Shown here piece after piece: positions 13,871 to 19,493 of a stretch of DNA of 23,031 nucleotides; within the stretch, counting starts at the first letter, position 1, and each line of letters opens with the position of its first letter. Source of the DNA: a virus. Location: the IMG/VR virus record IMGVR_UViG_3300013285_000083, positions 1-23,031 of that record. One strand, given 5' to 3'. The notes below the pieces were generated by a model. The model saw only the letters and a program-made list of their open reading frames with translations, was not told the DNA's origin and searched no databases. A program made the position numbers and the translations under genes.

Positions 13871-14656
13871 ATGTATTTGCAAAATAAATATTCTAGATGG
13901 TATTATAACATAATAAATTCAGCAAGAGCAAGAGTTTTGGTAAGTAACACTTATTATGAAAAACATCATATTATTCCCAAAAGTTTGGGCGGAACAGCCA
14001 ATAGTGAAAATTTAGTTAAACTTACTGCAAAGGAACATTTTATATGTCACTTGTTATTACCTAAGATTACAACCGGCAATAACAAACATAAAATGATACA
14101 TGCATTTTGGTTTATGTCTAATCCTAAAAAATTAGGACTCAGGTACAAGCCCTCTTCAAAGATTTATGAACTTGCAAAATTAGAAAAATCAAAATTACTC
14201 AAGTCTATTCGAGGCAAAGATCATCCAAATTTTGGAAAAAAACACCCCGAACGGACCAGTGATATTTTTACTGACCAGTGGAGAGCTAGCATATCTGAAT
14301 CTAAAAAAGGTAAGGTAGCTTGGAATAAAGGAATACCAAGAACTCAAGAAGTTAAAAATGCGGTCAGTATGGCCAACATTGGAAAAGTACCATGGAATAA
14401 AGGTGTCGCTCATAATTCAAGCACTATACAAAAAATAAAAGATGCTAACACGGGAAAACGATGGGTCCACAATGATACCGGAAATATTCTTTCTGTCAGT
14501 GAAAGTCAATTAGCTGGTCTATTATCTGAAGGATGGCGATTAGGGCAAGGTGCTAGAAAAATAATCAGTTACATCACATGTCAATATTGCGAAAAACAAA
14601 TAACTGCATCTTCGCATACCCGCTGGCACGGTGATAACTGTAAGAGAAAATCATAA
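13871..14656 (+). CDS. HNH homing endonuclease with NUMOD3-like repeats
   Basis: The 261-residue protein starts at ATG 13871 behind AAGGAG. Residues 29-60 form an HNH nuclease (YEKHHIIPKSLGG with H32-H33, N47, H56). Two NUMOD3-type DNA-binding units follow, GKVAWNKG (147-154) and GKVPWNKG (171-178), then a third basic stretch around GKRWVHND. The end has a zinc-finger layout: C237, C240, H253 and C257. Free-standing HNH genes of this type cut intron-less or invaded alleles and spread by repair. It is on the plus strand within a minus-strand block, is more A+T rich than its neighbours, and sits between the DexA-like gene and the end of the mini-gene array, as expected of a recent insertion. 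It has its own late-type promoter. Confidence 0.9.
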   Translation: MYLQNKYSRWYYNIINSARARVLVSNTYYEKHHIIPKSLGGTANSENLVKLTAKEHFICHLLLPKITTGNNKHKMIHAFWFMSNPKKLGLRYKPSSKIYELAKLEKSKLLKSIRGKDHPNFGKKHPERTSDIFTDQWRASISESKKGKVAWNKGIPRTQEVKNAVSMANIGKVPWNKGVAHNSSTIQKIKDANTGKRWVHNDTGNILSVSESQLAGLLSEGWRLGQGARKIISYITCQYCEKQITASSHTRWHGDNCKRKS

Positions 14657-14704
14657 TTATCCTTTTTTATTTTTAGTATAGGGTGAGTATACCCTAGGCA
14701 TACC

Positions 14705-14878
14705 TCACTTAGCACAGTAGCACGTTGCCTGTTGCACTACCCCCTTTGCCCAGCCCTCTTCCCATATTTCCCAATTAGTCCATAGATGCCAATTCAATCT
14801 ACACCTAAGTGATTGCACTGGCTCTAAGTCCTTGAGTACTCGCCAAGTGTTTATCTTCTCATGCTTTTCAAGTTTCAT
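14705..14878 (-). CDS. Small Trp/Cys-rich protein at the array end
   Basis: A 57-residue protein (MKLEKHEKINTWRVLKDLEP at the start) with RCRLNWHLWTNWEIWEEGW in the middle and CYCAK at the end. I recall short phage proteins with the same C-R-L-x-W-H-x-W-T-x-W-E block followed by a Cys-x-Cys knuckle, so this may be a small metal-binding protein cut short before its last cysteine pair. It does not share the L-R-W ending of the genes upstream. Its ATG overlaps the preceding stop as TAATG, so it is the last gene of that operon. No terminator with a T-run is seen after it. Confidence 0.6.
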   Translation of the reverse strand: MKLEKHEKINTWRVLKDLEPVQSLRCRLNWHLWTNWEIWEEGWAKGVVQQATCYCAK

Positions 14879-15162
14879 TATGTCTTCCACATTTCATACA
14901 TAAATTTTAACTTGGAATCCCATATCTCTATAGTGATATTTCCTCCGGTCAGCATAAAATCCCAACCATTGCCTCTATCACCAAAGTTTCTTCTGCACCA
15001 TTTTACAATTGTGCTAGGATCTTGGTTCTTTAGTCGGCAGTCGTATACATATGTTCTTTTATTAGCTCTATTGCCAGCAGATTTATCGGCAATTACAACC
15101 TCGTACTGTATTTGCTCAGTGAAAGGTCTGAACTGTCCTAGCGGTTGATTTTGTATTGCCAT
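14878..15162 (-). CDS. Array mini-gene, diverged L-R-W family member
   Basis: A 94-residue protein beginning MAIQNQPLGQ (ATG 15162, joined to the upstream stop as TAATG behind GAGGTGG). It has the family's central motif IVKWCRRNFGDRGNGW (about 54-69) but the C-terminal signature has decayed to KLKFMYEMWKT. The N-terminal 45 residues are an extra basic region (NRANKRTYVYDCR) not seen in the shorter members. Its own end codes E-M-W, without AGG, and the next gene lacks a good ribosome site. Function unknown; belongs to the tandem array 14878-17635. Confidence 0.7.
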   Translation of the reverse strand: MAIQNQPLGQFRPFTEQIQYEVVIADKSAGNRANKRTYVYDCRLKNQDPSTIVKWCRRNFGDRGNGWDFMLTGGNITIEIWDSKLKFMYEMWKT

Positions 15163-15365
15163 TATGACCACCTCAATATAAACATCATCAAATCTTTCTC
15201 AGAATCAAACTCTACTGTCATTCCAACCTGAGTAGTACCTAACTGAGTATCACACCAATCTTTGAGTTCTTCGTAATGTGTGTTCCAGTAATAGATATCA
15301 CATAGTATTACCATGTCTTTTGAGAATTCTAATTCATAGGGTACGATTATAAATCGCCGCTTCAT
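15162..15365 (-). CDS. Array mini-gene, L-R-W family
   Basis: ATG 15365 is preferred (TTAGG about 7 bases upstream and no overlap with the preceding stop at 15380); ATG 15389 would add 8 residues. The 67-residue product has a strand-rich N-terminus (MKRRFIIVPYELEF), the central motif ELKDWCDTQLG (about 33-43) and the end DSEKDLMMFILRWS. The ending SEKD-x-x-x-F-x-L-R-W is shared almost letter for letter with the gene at 17336-17488 (SEKDYAWFILRWH). Function unknown. Confidence 0.72.
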   Translation of the reverse strand: MKRRFIIVPYELEFSKDMVILCDIYYWNTHYEELKDWCDTQLGTTQVGMTVEFDSEKDLMMFILRWS

Positions 15366-15379
15366 ATCAAAGCCTAAAT

Positions 15380-15778
15380 CTAGCCCCATAGCAATAGCGC
15401 TATGGTTGCCCACTTCGCGTGTTTGATTCTAACTTTAATTGTTAGTCGATTGTCTGCTGCATTATTATCTCTAAGACCCCATTGCCAATCCCATCCTTGT
15501 TTGCCCACATTCTTCTCCAGCCAGGGCCTGTAATGATCATTTGGGTCTGCACTTTGCACAGAGGTCGTTGATCCGTCGGGCATCTCGTCTAGAATAACCC
15601 AACCTACCGGCCACTTGACCGTGAAGGTTACCCCGGGCATCCAGCGCCACCATGCAGCATCGTATAGATTACCTGCTCGTTTATGTATTTCCCATTGTGC
15701 CATTTGTATTTGCCAGTCTGTTATGCTATAGTTCTTTGCAATGGGCAGCGGAAACATTCTTGGTGGAACATGTCCCAT
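15380..15778 (-). CDS. Array mini-gene, long diverged member
   Basis: At 132 residues this is the longest of the array. It starts one base after the previous stop (MGHVPPRMFPLPIAKNY), has a Trp-rich first half (AWWRWMPGVTFTVKWPVGW) and then the family core: HYRPWLEKNVGKQGWDWQWG (about 84-103), a beta strand LTIKVRI and an ending HAKWATIALLLWG in which L-L-W replaces L-R-W. Loss of the Arg codon removes the AGG that serves as ribosome site for the next gene elsewhere in the array, and the next gene here starts later with its own weak site. The first half may be a fused second copy of the domain. Function unknown. Confidence 0.68.
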   Translation of the reverse strand: MGHVPPRMFPLPIAKNYSITDWQIQMAQWEIHKRAGNLYDAAWWRWMPGVTFTVKWPVGWVILDEMPDGSTTSVQSADPNDHYRPWLEKNVGKQGWDWQWGLRDNNAADNRLTIKVRIKHAKWATIALLLWG

Positions 15779-15779
15779 A

Positions 15780-16025
15780 TCATGATCCCCATCTTAACTG
15801 ACACATCATCGCATGTTTTGATTCTTTGAACCAAACATCCATGTATCTAGCCTCATGTTGTACTGAGTATGACTCGGGAATCCACTCCACTAACTCATCA
15901 ATCCAGTCTTTTATCTCGTTCCACTGACGGATACGCTCGGTCAAGTTTAGTAGACCCATATACACTATTGGGATGTGTACTTTGAAATTATGGTCATCGC
16001 TTACACCGTTTATTATTTTGCCCAC
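15780..16025 (-). CDS. Array mini-gene, L-R-W family (GTG start proposed)
   Basis: The frame is open back to 16082, but that would overlap the upstream gene by 70 bases and begin with TTG without a ribosome site. GTG 16025 gives 81 residues (MGKIINGVSDDHNFKVHIPI) and a 13-base overlap. The central motif is EIKDWIDELVEWIPES (about 38-53) and the end HAMMCQLRWGS. The upstream gene has M instead of R in its L-R-W, so the usual GAGGTGG site is changed to a form lacking AGG, which makes this the least certain start in the array. Function unknown. Confidence 0.6.
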   Translation of the reverse strand: MGKIINGVSDDHNFKVHIPIVYMGLLNLTERIRQWNEIKDWIDELVEWIPESYSVQHEARYMDVWFKESKHAMMCQLRWGS

Positions 16026-16276
16026 ATTAGTAAAAACATTGTTAGATAGCTTTCCTTTAGGAAGTATATATGACCCGGCCAAGCTGTTCTACTGATTTTC
16101 CAAGAATCGATTGGAAAGGTCTTCTGGCACCATTCTTGTATTGTATCAAGTTCTTTATTGTTATACAAGTCAATTGGGCGTTTGTAAGGTAGGATAACAC
16201 GGTGGAGCCCATAGTCAACTATCAATGCATCTTTGGGTACTTTGACTTTTGGTTTTTTTGGTTTAGGTTTCTTCAT
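16013..16276 (-). CDS. Array mini-gene with Lys-Pro N-terminus
   Basis: ATG 16276 overlaps the previous stop as ATGA and follows GAGATGG by a few bases. The 87-residue product starts with a striking basic run (MKKPKPKKPKVKVPK), then VILPYKRPIDLY, the central motif TIQEWCQKTF (about 46-55), ISRTAWPGHIYF and the ending LTMFLLMWAK, a diverged L-R-W (L-M-W). The Lys-Pro run is unique in the array and may bind nucleic acid or be a flexible extension. Function unknown. Confidence 0.7.
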   Translation of the reverse strand: MKKPKPKKPKVKVPKDALIVDYGLHRVILPYKRPIDLYNNKELDTIQEWCQKTFPIDSWKISRTAWPGHIYFLKESYLTMFLLMWAK

Positions 16277-16482
16277 GCCCATCTCAAAATAAACAGCATA
16301 TACATCTTTGGATCGTGCCACTTTACATTTAGACTAGTGTGCCTCTTGCATTTTCCAAATTCAGCATTGTACTTCCGTAGTTCGACTGCTGCTTCGGCAT
16401 CAGATTTTGTAGTGTCTAAGAACTTGTTAAAGTAGCATACTCCTGTTAGCCCCGGCCATTCATTGTATTGTTTCTTGATCAT
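16273..16482 (-). CDS. Array mini-gene, L-R-W family
   Basis: The 69-residue product starts at ATG 16482 (MIKKQYNEWPGLTG), joined to the previous stop as ATGA behind GAGGTGG. It ends HDPKMYMLFILRWA, a textbook copy of the family ending, but its central region (ELRKYNAEFGKC) lacks the Trp of the other members. The middle (TTKSDAEAAVELRKYNAEF) looks like a single helix. Function unknown. Confidence 0.72.
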   Translation of the reverse strand: MIKKQYNEWPGLTGVCYFNKFLDTTKSDAEAAVELRKYNAEFGKCKRHTSLNVKWHDPKMYMLFILRWA

Positions 16483-16661
16483 GCCCACCTCAACATAAAC
16501 ATCAACGCATCTCGCTCATCGCTGAAATGATAATTAATTTTAGTATGATCATAGGTATTGTATCCGTCCTGATGCATATCGTTAGTGATATAACTATGAC
16601 AATGTGCCTTGGCCCACTCTAAAGGTTCCCAAAAAGGATCGTACGGTATTGTAACTGTCAT
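16479..16661 (-). CDS. Array mini-gene, L-R-W family
   Basis: ATG 16661 (MTVTIPYDPFWEPLEW) is taken over an earlier in-frame start because it forms the same ATGA overlap with the preceding stop as its neighbours, behind GAGGTGG. The 60-residue product has the core PLEWAKAHC (about 13-21), a His-Asp-Tyr rich middle and the ending SDERDALMFMLRWA. It is close to a minimal version of the domain: one strand, one helix with Trp, and a final strand-helix with L-R-W. Function unknown. Confidence 0.74.
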   Translation of the reverse strand: MTVTIPYDPFWEPLEWAKAHCHSYITNDMHQDGYNTYDHTKINYHFSDERDALMFMLRWA

Positions 16662-16906
16662 GAACTCCACCTCAGGGCAAACCAAGTTGCCAACTTGGGA
16701 TCTTTGACTGTGAAAGTGGTCACATATTTGGGTGCCAAGTCACGAGGATCAAACGCTTCATGTCCTTGTGGATAAACACGCTCACGCCGATAGAACCAAG
16801 CATAATCATCGTCATCAACAAAGCCAGTTATATTGCCCTTGCCCACATGCGTGTTTAACCATTCGGTACAGCCTTCGGGCACACCTTGAGGAAACTCTAC
16901 TCTCAT
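16658..16906 (-). CDS. Array mini-gene, L-R-W family
   Basis: ATG 16906 (MRVEFPQGVPEGC) makes an ATGA overlap with the preceding stop. The 82-residue product has the core CTEWLNTHVGKGNITGF (about 13-29), an acidic-aromatic middle (DDDDYAWFYRRERVYP) and the ending DPKLATWFALRWSS. Two extra residues after L-R-W shift the next start codon by one codon, yet the ribosome-site spacing stays workable. Function unknown. Confidence 0.73.
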   Translation of the reverse strand: MRVEFPQGVPEGCTEWLNTHVGKGNITGFVDDDDYAWFYRRERVYPQGHEAFDPRDLAPKYVTTFTVKDPKLATWFALRWSS

Positions 16907-17139
16907 TCCCATCTCAATCTAAAGAACACTGCATCTTTTTCTTCTTTGAAGTAAATCTTAGTGTGCCCAAACGTGCAGGATATTGCCCAATTATTATCAC
17001 CCATTCCATCATAATAATAAACCCACCCACCTTGCCCTAAATTATGTTCGCACCACTTCATCATTTTATGTTGTAGATGATAGTGACCCCGACCGAGGCT
17101 GATAGTGAATATAGGTTCTTTAACACCCATATCGTGCAT
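16903..17139 (-). CDS. Array mini-gene, L-R-W family
   Basis: The 78-residue product (MHDMGVKEPIFTISLGRG from ATG 17139; ATG 17130 is an equally possible start) has the core MMKWCEHNLGQGGWVYYYDG (about 26-45), a strand NWAISCTFGHTKIYF and the ending KEEKDAVFFRLRWE. It is the clearest example of the pattern W-C-x-x-N-L-G followed by K-D-A-x-x-F-x-L-R-W. It overlaps the 3' end of the non-family gene upstream by 20 bases and has no good ribosome site of its own, as expected if only family members carry the motif-embedded site. Function unknown. Confidence 0.72.
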   Translation of the reverse strand: MHDMGVKEPIFTISLGRGHYHLQHKMMKWCEHNLGQGGWVYYYDGMGDNNWAISCTFGHTKIYFKEEKDAVFFRLRWE

Positions 17140-17335
17140 TCACTCGTGATAGAGTTTCTTTGGCAAAGTCTCCGGCCGGAGTATCTTTATACATTCTTGC
17201 AATGTCATCTAAGCTGGTCCACATCAGTTCATGTTCTTGTTGCTGTGTATATACTCTCTCGCGTAGGCTACTAGCATCTAATATGCTAGCAACACCTGCG
17301 ATGATTCGCGGTAATATTCGTGCAACGAATTCCAA
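17120..17335 (-). CDS. Small unknown protein interrupting the array
   Basis: The 71-residue product does not carry the family core or the L-R-W ending. It has a hydrophobic N-terminal half (VARILPRIIAGVASIL, which could be a short amphipathic or membrane helix) and a helical second half (SLDDIARMYKDTPAGDFAKE). The proposed start is TTG 17335, directly after the TGA of the previous gene, with GAGG about 9 bases upstream supplied by that gene's L-R-W codons. No ATG is available near. It is either an unrelated small gene that landed between two array members or a heavily diverged one. Confidence 0.55.
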   Translation of the reverse strand: MEFVARILPRIIAGVASILDASSLRERVYTQQQEHELMWTSLDDIARMYKDTPAGDFAKETLSRVNARYGC

Positions 17336-17488
17336 TCAATGCCACCTCAGTATGAACCAAGCATAATCTTTTTCGCTGTTAAAGTAAATAGTTTCGAATC
17401 CATTCGTATGCCAGCAACCGATAAGATTTTTCTGACACCAGTCGATGATATCTATCCATTTTGCACATCCATTATACTGCCAACTCAT
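17336..17488 (-). CDS. Array mini-gene, shortest intact L-R-W member
   Basis: Only 50 residues (MSWQYNGCAK to FILRWH). The core IIDWCQKNLIGCW (about 14-26) and the ending NSEKDYAWFILRWH follow each other with almost nothing between, so this member shows the minimum domain. ATG 17488 overlaps the stop before it as TAATG and follows GAGGTGG by 6 bases. It is too short for many gene finders. Function unknown. Confidence 0.72.
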   Translation of the reverse strand: MSWQYNGCAKWIDIIDWCQKNLIGCWHTNGFETIYFNSEKDYAWFILRWH

Positions 17489-17635
17489 TATGCCCACCTC
17501 AACAAAAACCATTCATGATTCGCTCTAACTTGAAATACATAGCCGCTGCTACTGCCCGAACTTAATAGAAACGGATCACAATCGTTCTTATACATCCAAT
17601 CAGTAATTTCTCGCCAGTCATCTGTTATAATACAT
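17488..17635 (-). pseudogene. Array mini-gene with a frameshift after its start
   Basis: A reading frame ending SSSGYVFQVRANHEWFLLRWA, with the core EITDWMYKND, clearly belongs to the L-R-W family but has no usable start. An ATG at 17635 is one base out of phase: removing the single T that follows it gives M-I-I-T-D-D-W-R-E and restores the frame. As it stands translation from that ATG stops after five codons. It could instead begin at the rare codon ATT 17631 or internally at ATG 17595 (35 residues). Its end still supplies the GAGGTGG site and TAATG junction for the next gene. Confidence 0.6.
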
Positions 17636-17662
17636 GTATGAAAACAGATTATGGATTAAATG

Positions 17663-18367
17663 TCAATAACCACCTGCACGGAGCAGTCCTTTAACCTGAG
17701 CAACAGCTTCGGGGTCACGTTTGAACTTGATTGCCCATTGTTCCGGATCGATATAATCGATGATCATTTTAACATGATCCGATGTCAGGGTGTCTAAAAA
17801 TTTAGTACCGCTGTCACTTTGATACAACATCCACGGGCTTATCTTACCTGTTGTCACTGCATAACATATCTTGTTTGCATTTCCGTATCGTAACAAATCA
17901 TGTGGCTGAATGCTTGCTTCTTTTGCTAATTTCATAGAATGCTCTATCCCACGATGAATCGCATCTAACGGATCCTCTTTGCGAAGGTAGTCCTTTAAGA
18001 AGGCAGTATAAACCGAATCACTATGCCAGTTATCCAGCTTAGTATTCTCTTTCAACAACCAATCAACAAATCGACTTACGTTGACTACATTCACATCACC
18101 GCAGTAATTGCCAAACTTTACAAAGGCAGTATAGTAAGCACTCTTAATGAATTCTTCATATGTTTTGTTTTTAGTTCGGCTCATGCTGTTCTTAGTATAG
18201 AACTGCAGCCAGCATTGGAATCCAAGTCGGTTACCCTTGATGTCCTTATTCATCCATCGTTGCTTTTGTTCACATAGATGGCTTAGTAGGGTTCTTTCTC
18301 TTACGAACTCACGATTACAAAACTCACAACTATGGTTTGGTTCAACCGTTACCGCTATCTTTTTCAT
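17663..18367 (-). CDS. Zinc-finger protein of T4-like phages, unknown function
   Basis: Starting at ATG 18367 (MKKIAVTVEPNHS) the product has 234 residues; ATG 18385 would add six. The N-terminus has a zinc finger (CEFCNREFVRERTLLSHLCE, about 14-33: two Cys, His, Cys). Then RLGFQCWLQFYTKN, KTYEEFIKSAYYTAFVKFGNYC and ISPWMLYQSDSG follow, blocks I recall from a conserved protein family of T4-like marine phages without known function. The finger and basic surface suggest DNA or RNA binding. It overlaps the gp62-like gene upstream by 26 bases and lies in the early unit that starts at 19438. The L-R-A-G-G-Y end does not match the array family. Confidence 0.75.
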   Translation of the reverse strand: MKKIAVTVEPNHSCEFCNREFVRERTLLSHLCEQKQRWMNKDIKGNRLGFQCWLQFYTKNSMSRTKNKTYEEFIKSAYYTAFVKFGNYCGDVNVVNVSRFVDWLLKENTKLDNWHSDSVYTAFLKDYLRKEDPLDAIHRGIEHSMKLAKEASIQPHDLLRYGNANKICYAVTTGKISPWMLYQSDSGTKFLDTLTSDHVKMIIDYIDPEQWAIKFKRDPEAVAQVKGLLRAGGY

Positions 18368-18938
18368 ATTGTTTAATTTCAGCATCTGTCACTAGTTCCG
18401 ATAATGTTTCAATATCTGTTTGCTTCAGATTAGGGTACTTACTTGCCAAGTATACCTTCTTCTTGTGCTTGATGACGAATTCTTCACTTATAGCACGTAC
18501 ATGAGCTTCACTTGATTTAGGATATATCTTTGTGAAATACTCGCGTACTTCTTTTTCTTTAGGAGTTTCTTTAAGCTGCGTTACTTTGCTAGATAGATGC
18601 GGTATCCATTGATGAAACTGCTTGCCGATGCCCGGACTCGCTGCACACAACATCTGCCACTGTAGCTTAGGATGCTTGCTAACATACTCATTGAACAAGT
18701 GAGTATTTGCATGATAGTTAGTACTCATCAGATAATAGCCTTGTAGATCACCGCTAGACTTGATAGCACTCATCCAATGTGTCATCATATAAGGAACAAA
18801 TTTACGCTGCTGCTCATCAGTCAACTTATCGATGTACGCATAGTCTTTCTTATCCAGTGCAGTTAATGCATTGAATAAGTCAAAGTCTATGTTTTCAAAC
18901 TTTTCTTCAGTGGGTACTGCCGCTTTTCTAGTTGCCAT
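18342..18938 (-). CDS. Clamp loader small subunit, gp62-like
   Basis: ATG 18938 (MATRKAAVPTEEKF, 198 residues) joins the preceding stop as TAATG. Pattern resemblance to gp62 of T4 and cyanophages: an N-terminal LFNALTALDKKDY helix, FVPYMMTHWMSAI, NYHANTHLFNEYVSKHP, then LQWQMLCAASPGIGKQFHQW (T4: [20 protein letters not shown]), and VREYFTKIYPKSSEAHVRAI (cyanophage: VKEYYNYSNEKAKQAL). gp62 with gp44 loads the sliding clamp gp45; the gp44 and gp45 genes are not in the window. A basic C-terminal extension of about 50 residues goes beyond the cyanophage form. The similarity is modest, so a search should confirm it. Confidence 0.6.
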   Translation of the reverse strand: MATRKAAVPTEEKFENIDFDLFNALTALDKKDYAYIDKLTDEQQRKFVPYMMTHWMSAIKSSGDLQGYYLMSTNYHANTHLFNEYVSKHPKLQWQMLCAASPGIGKQFHQWIPHLSSKVTQLKETPKEKEVREYFTKIYPKSSEAHVRAISEEFVIKHKKKVYLASKYPNLKQTDIETLSELVTDAEIKQYEKDSGNG

Positions 18939-19438
18939 TAGAAGCACTGTCCGTAATCAATAATTTCACAGTTGCGACTAATTTCTTTAACAAAGTAAAC
19001 ACATCGAGGTTTGACATCATCATCGATAGGTACACATAGAAATTGTCCATTCTTCAGCCGAGGTGCATACCAAGTCACATCGTGGTAGATATCAACAATC
19101 TCAATATCTTGGAAACTAGGTCTAAATGCAGTGAGTGGATTGAATTCAAATGCTTTGAAGCCTCGATCATTAATACTAGTAAGTGGTAATGTTTCTAAGT
19201 CTCCCATGTCAGGTTCACCGATCAGTATCTGCCAATCTACTGGCATCTTTATTGTCTTGTTACCGATCTTCAATACAAGTGCAGGGCTGTTAAAACTCTC
19301 CAGAAATATTAGAGGAATGTAATGATAGTCTACGTTCTGTGGGTTACTATTGTCTAAGATAGCAAAACGTAAATCATCTACTTCGTCGGGTAGAGTCTCA
19401 AGATTGTAAAATGAATTTTCTAATGTTAGTATCCGCAC
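18938..19438 (-). CDS. Conserved T4-like phage protein, unknown function
   Basis: The 166-residue protein starts at GTG 19438 (MRILTLENSFYNL) and contains the blocks DDLRFAILDNSNPQNVDYHY, MPVDWQILIGEPDMGDLETL, LTSINDRGFKAFEFNPL and CVYFVKEISRNCEIIDYG. I recall this protein well conserved in T4-like phages of aquatic bacteria, commonly beside replication genes, but no function. Composition suggests a mostly beta fold. It is the first gene of the early unit whose promoter (TTGACA-N17-TATAAT) ends about 23 bases before its start. Its stop overlaps the gp62-like start, so it may be a partner in clamp loading or late transcription. Confidence 0.75.
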   Translation of the reverse strand: MRILTLENSFYNLETLPDEVDDLRFAILDNSNPQNVDYHYIPLIFLESFNSPALVLKIGNKTIKMPVDWQILIGEPDMGDLETLPLTSINDRGFKAFEFNPLTAFRPSFQDIEIVDIYHDVTWYAPRLKNGQFLCVPIDDDVKPRCVYFVKEISRNCEIIDYGQCF

Positions 19439-19461
19439 GTGTGTTTTCTTTCAGTTAAGTT

Positions 19462-19490
19462 ATTATATACGATTAGTAGCTGTATGTCAA
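19462..19490 (-). promoter_or_regulatory. Consensus sigma-70 promoter of the 19438-14705 unit
   Basis: Minus strand: TTGACA (19490-19485), 17 bases, TATAAT (19467-19462), both exact. The start point should be near 19455, giving a leader of about 17 bases with a weak GAAAG site before GTG 19438. Confidence 0.88.
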
Positions 19491-19493
19491 GCA

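Larger units (their letters stand above)
14878..17635 (-). other. Tandem array of L-R-W mini-genes
   Basis: Eleven of the twelve genes here are copies of one small domain: a central hydrophobic-x-[DEK]-W-[CLA] motif (ten of eleven) and a C-terminal F-x-L-R-W or near form. Lengths run from 50 to 132 residues and sequences are diverged outside the motifs, so the duplications are old. Junctions are ATGA at four successive sites and TAATG at three. The early promoter at 19462-19490 is the nearest clear promoter upstream. Confidence 0.75.

Noticed and set aside
14679-14696. Hairpin TAGGGT/ACCCTA as terminator between the HNH gene and the array
   Set aside because: Six-bp stem with no T-run after it on either strand.
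17626-17631. TATAAT on the plus strand
   Set aside because: No -35 box and no plus-strand gene follows.
17655-17660. TTGACA on the minus strand as an array promoter
   Set aside because: No acceptable -10 box 16-18 bases downstream.
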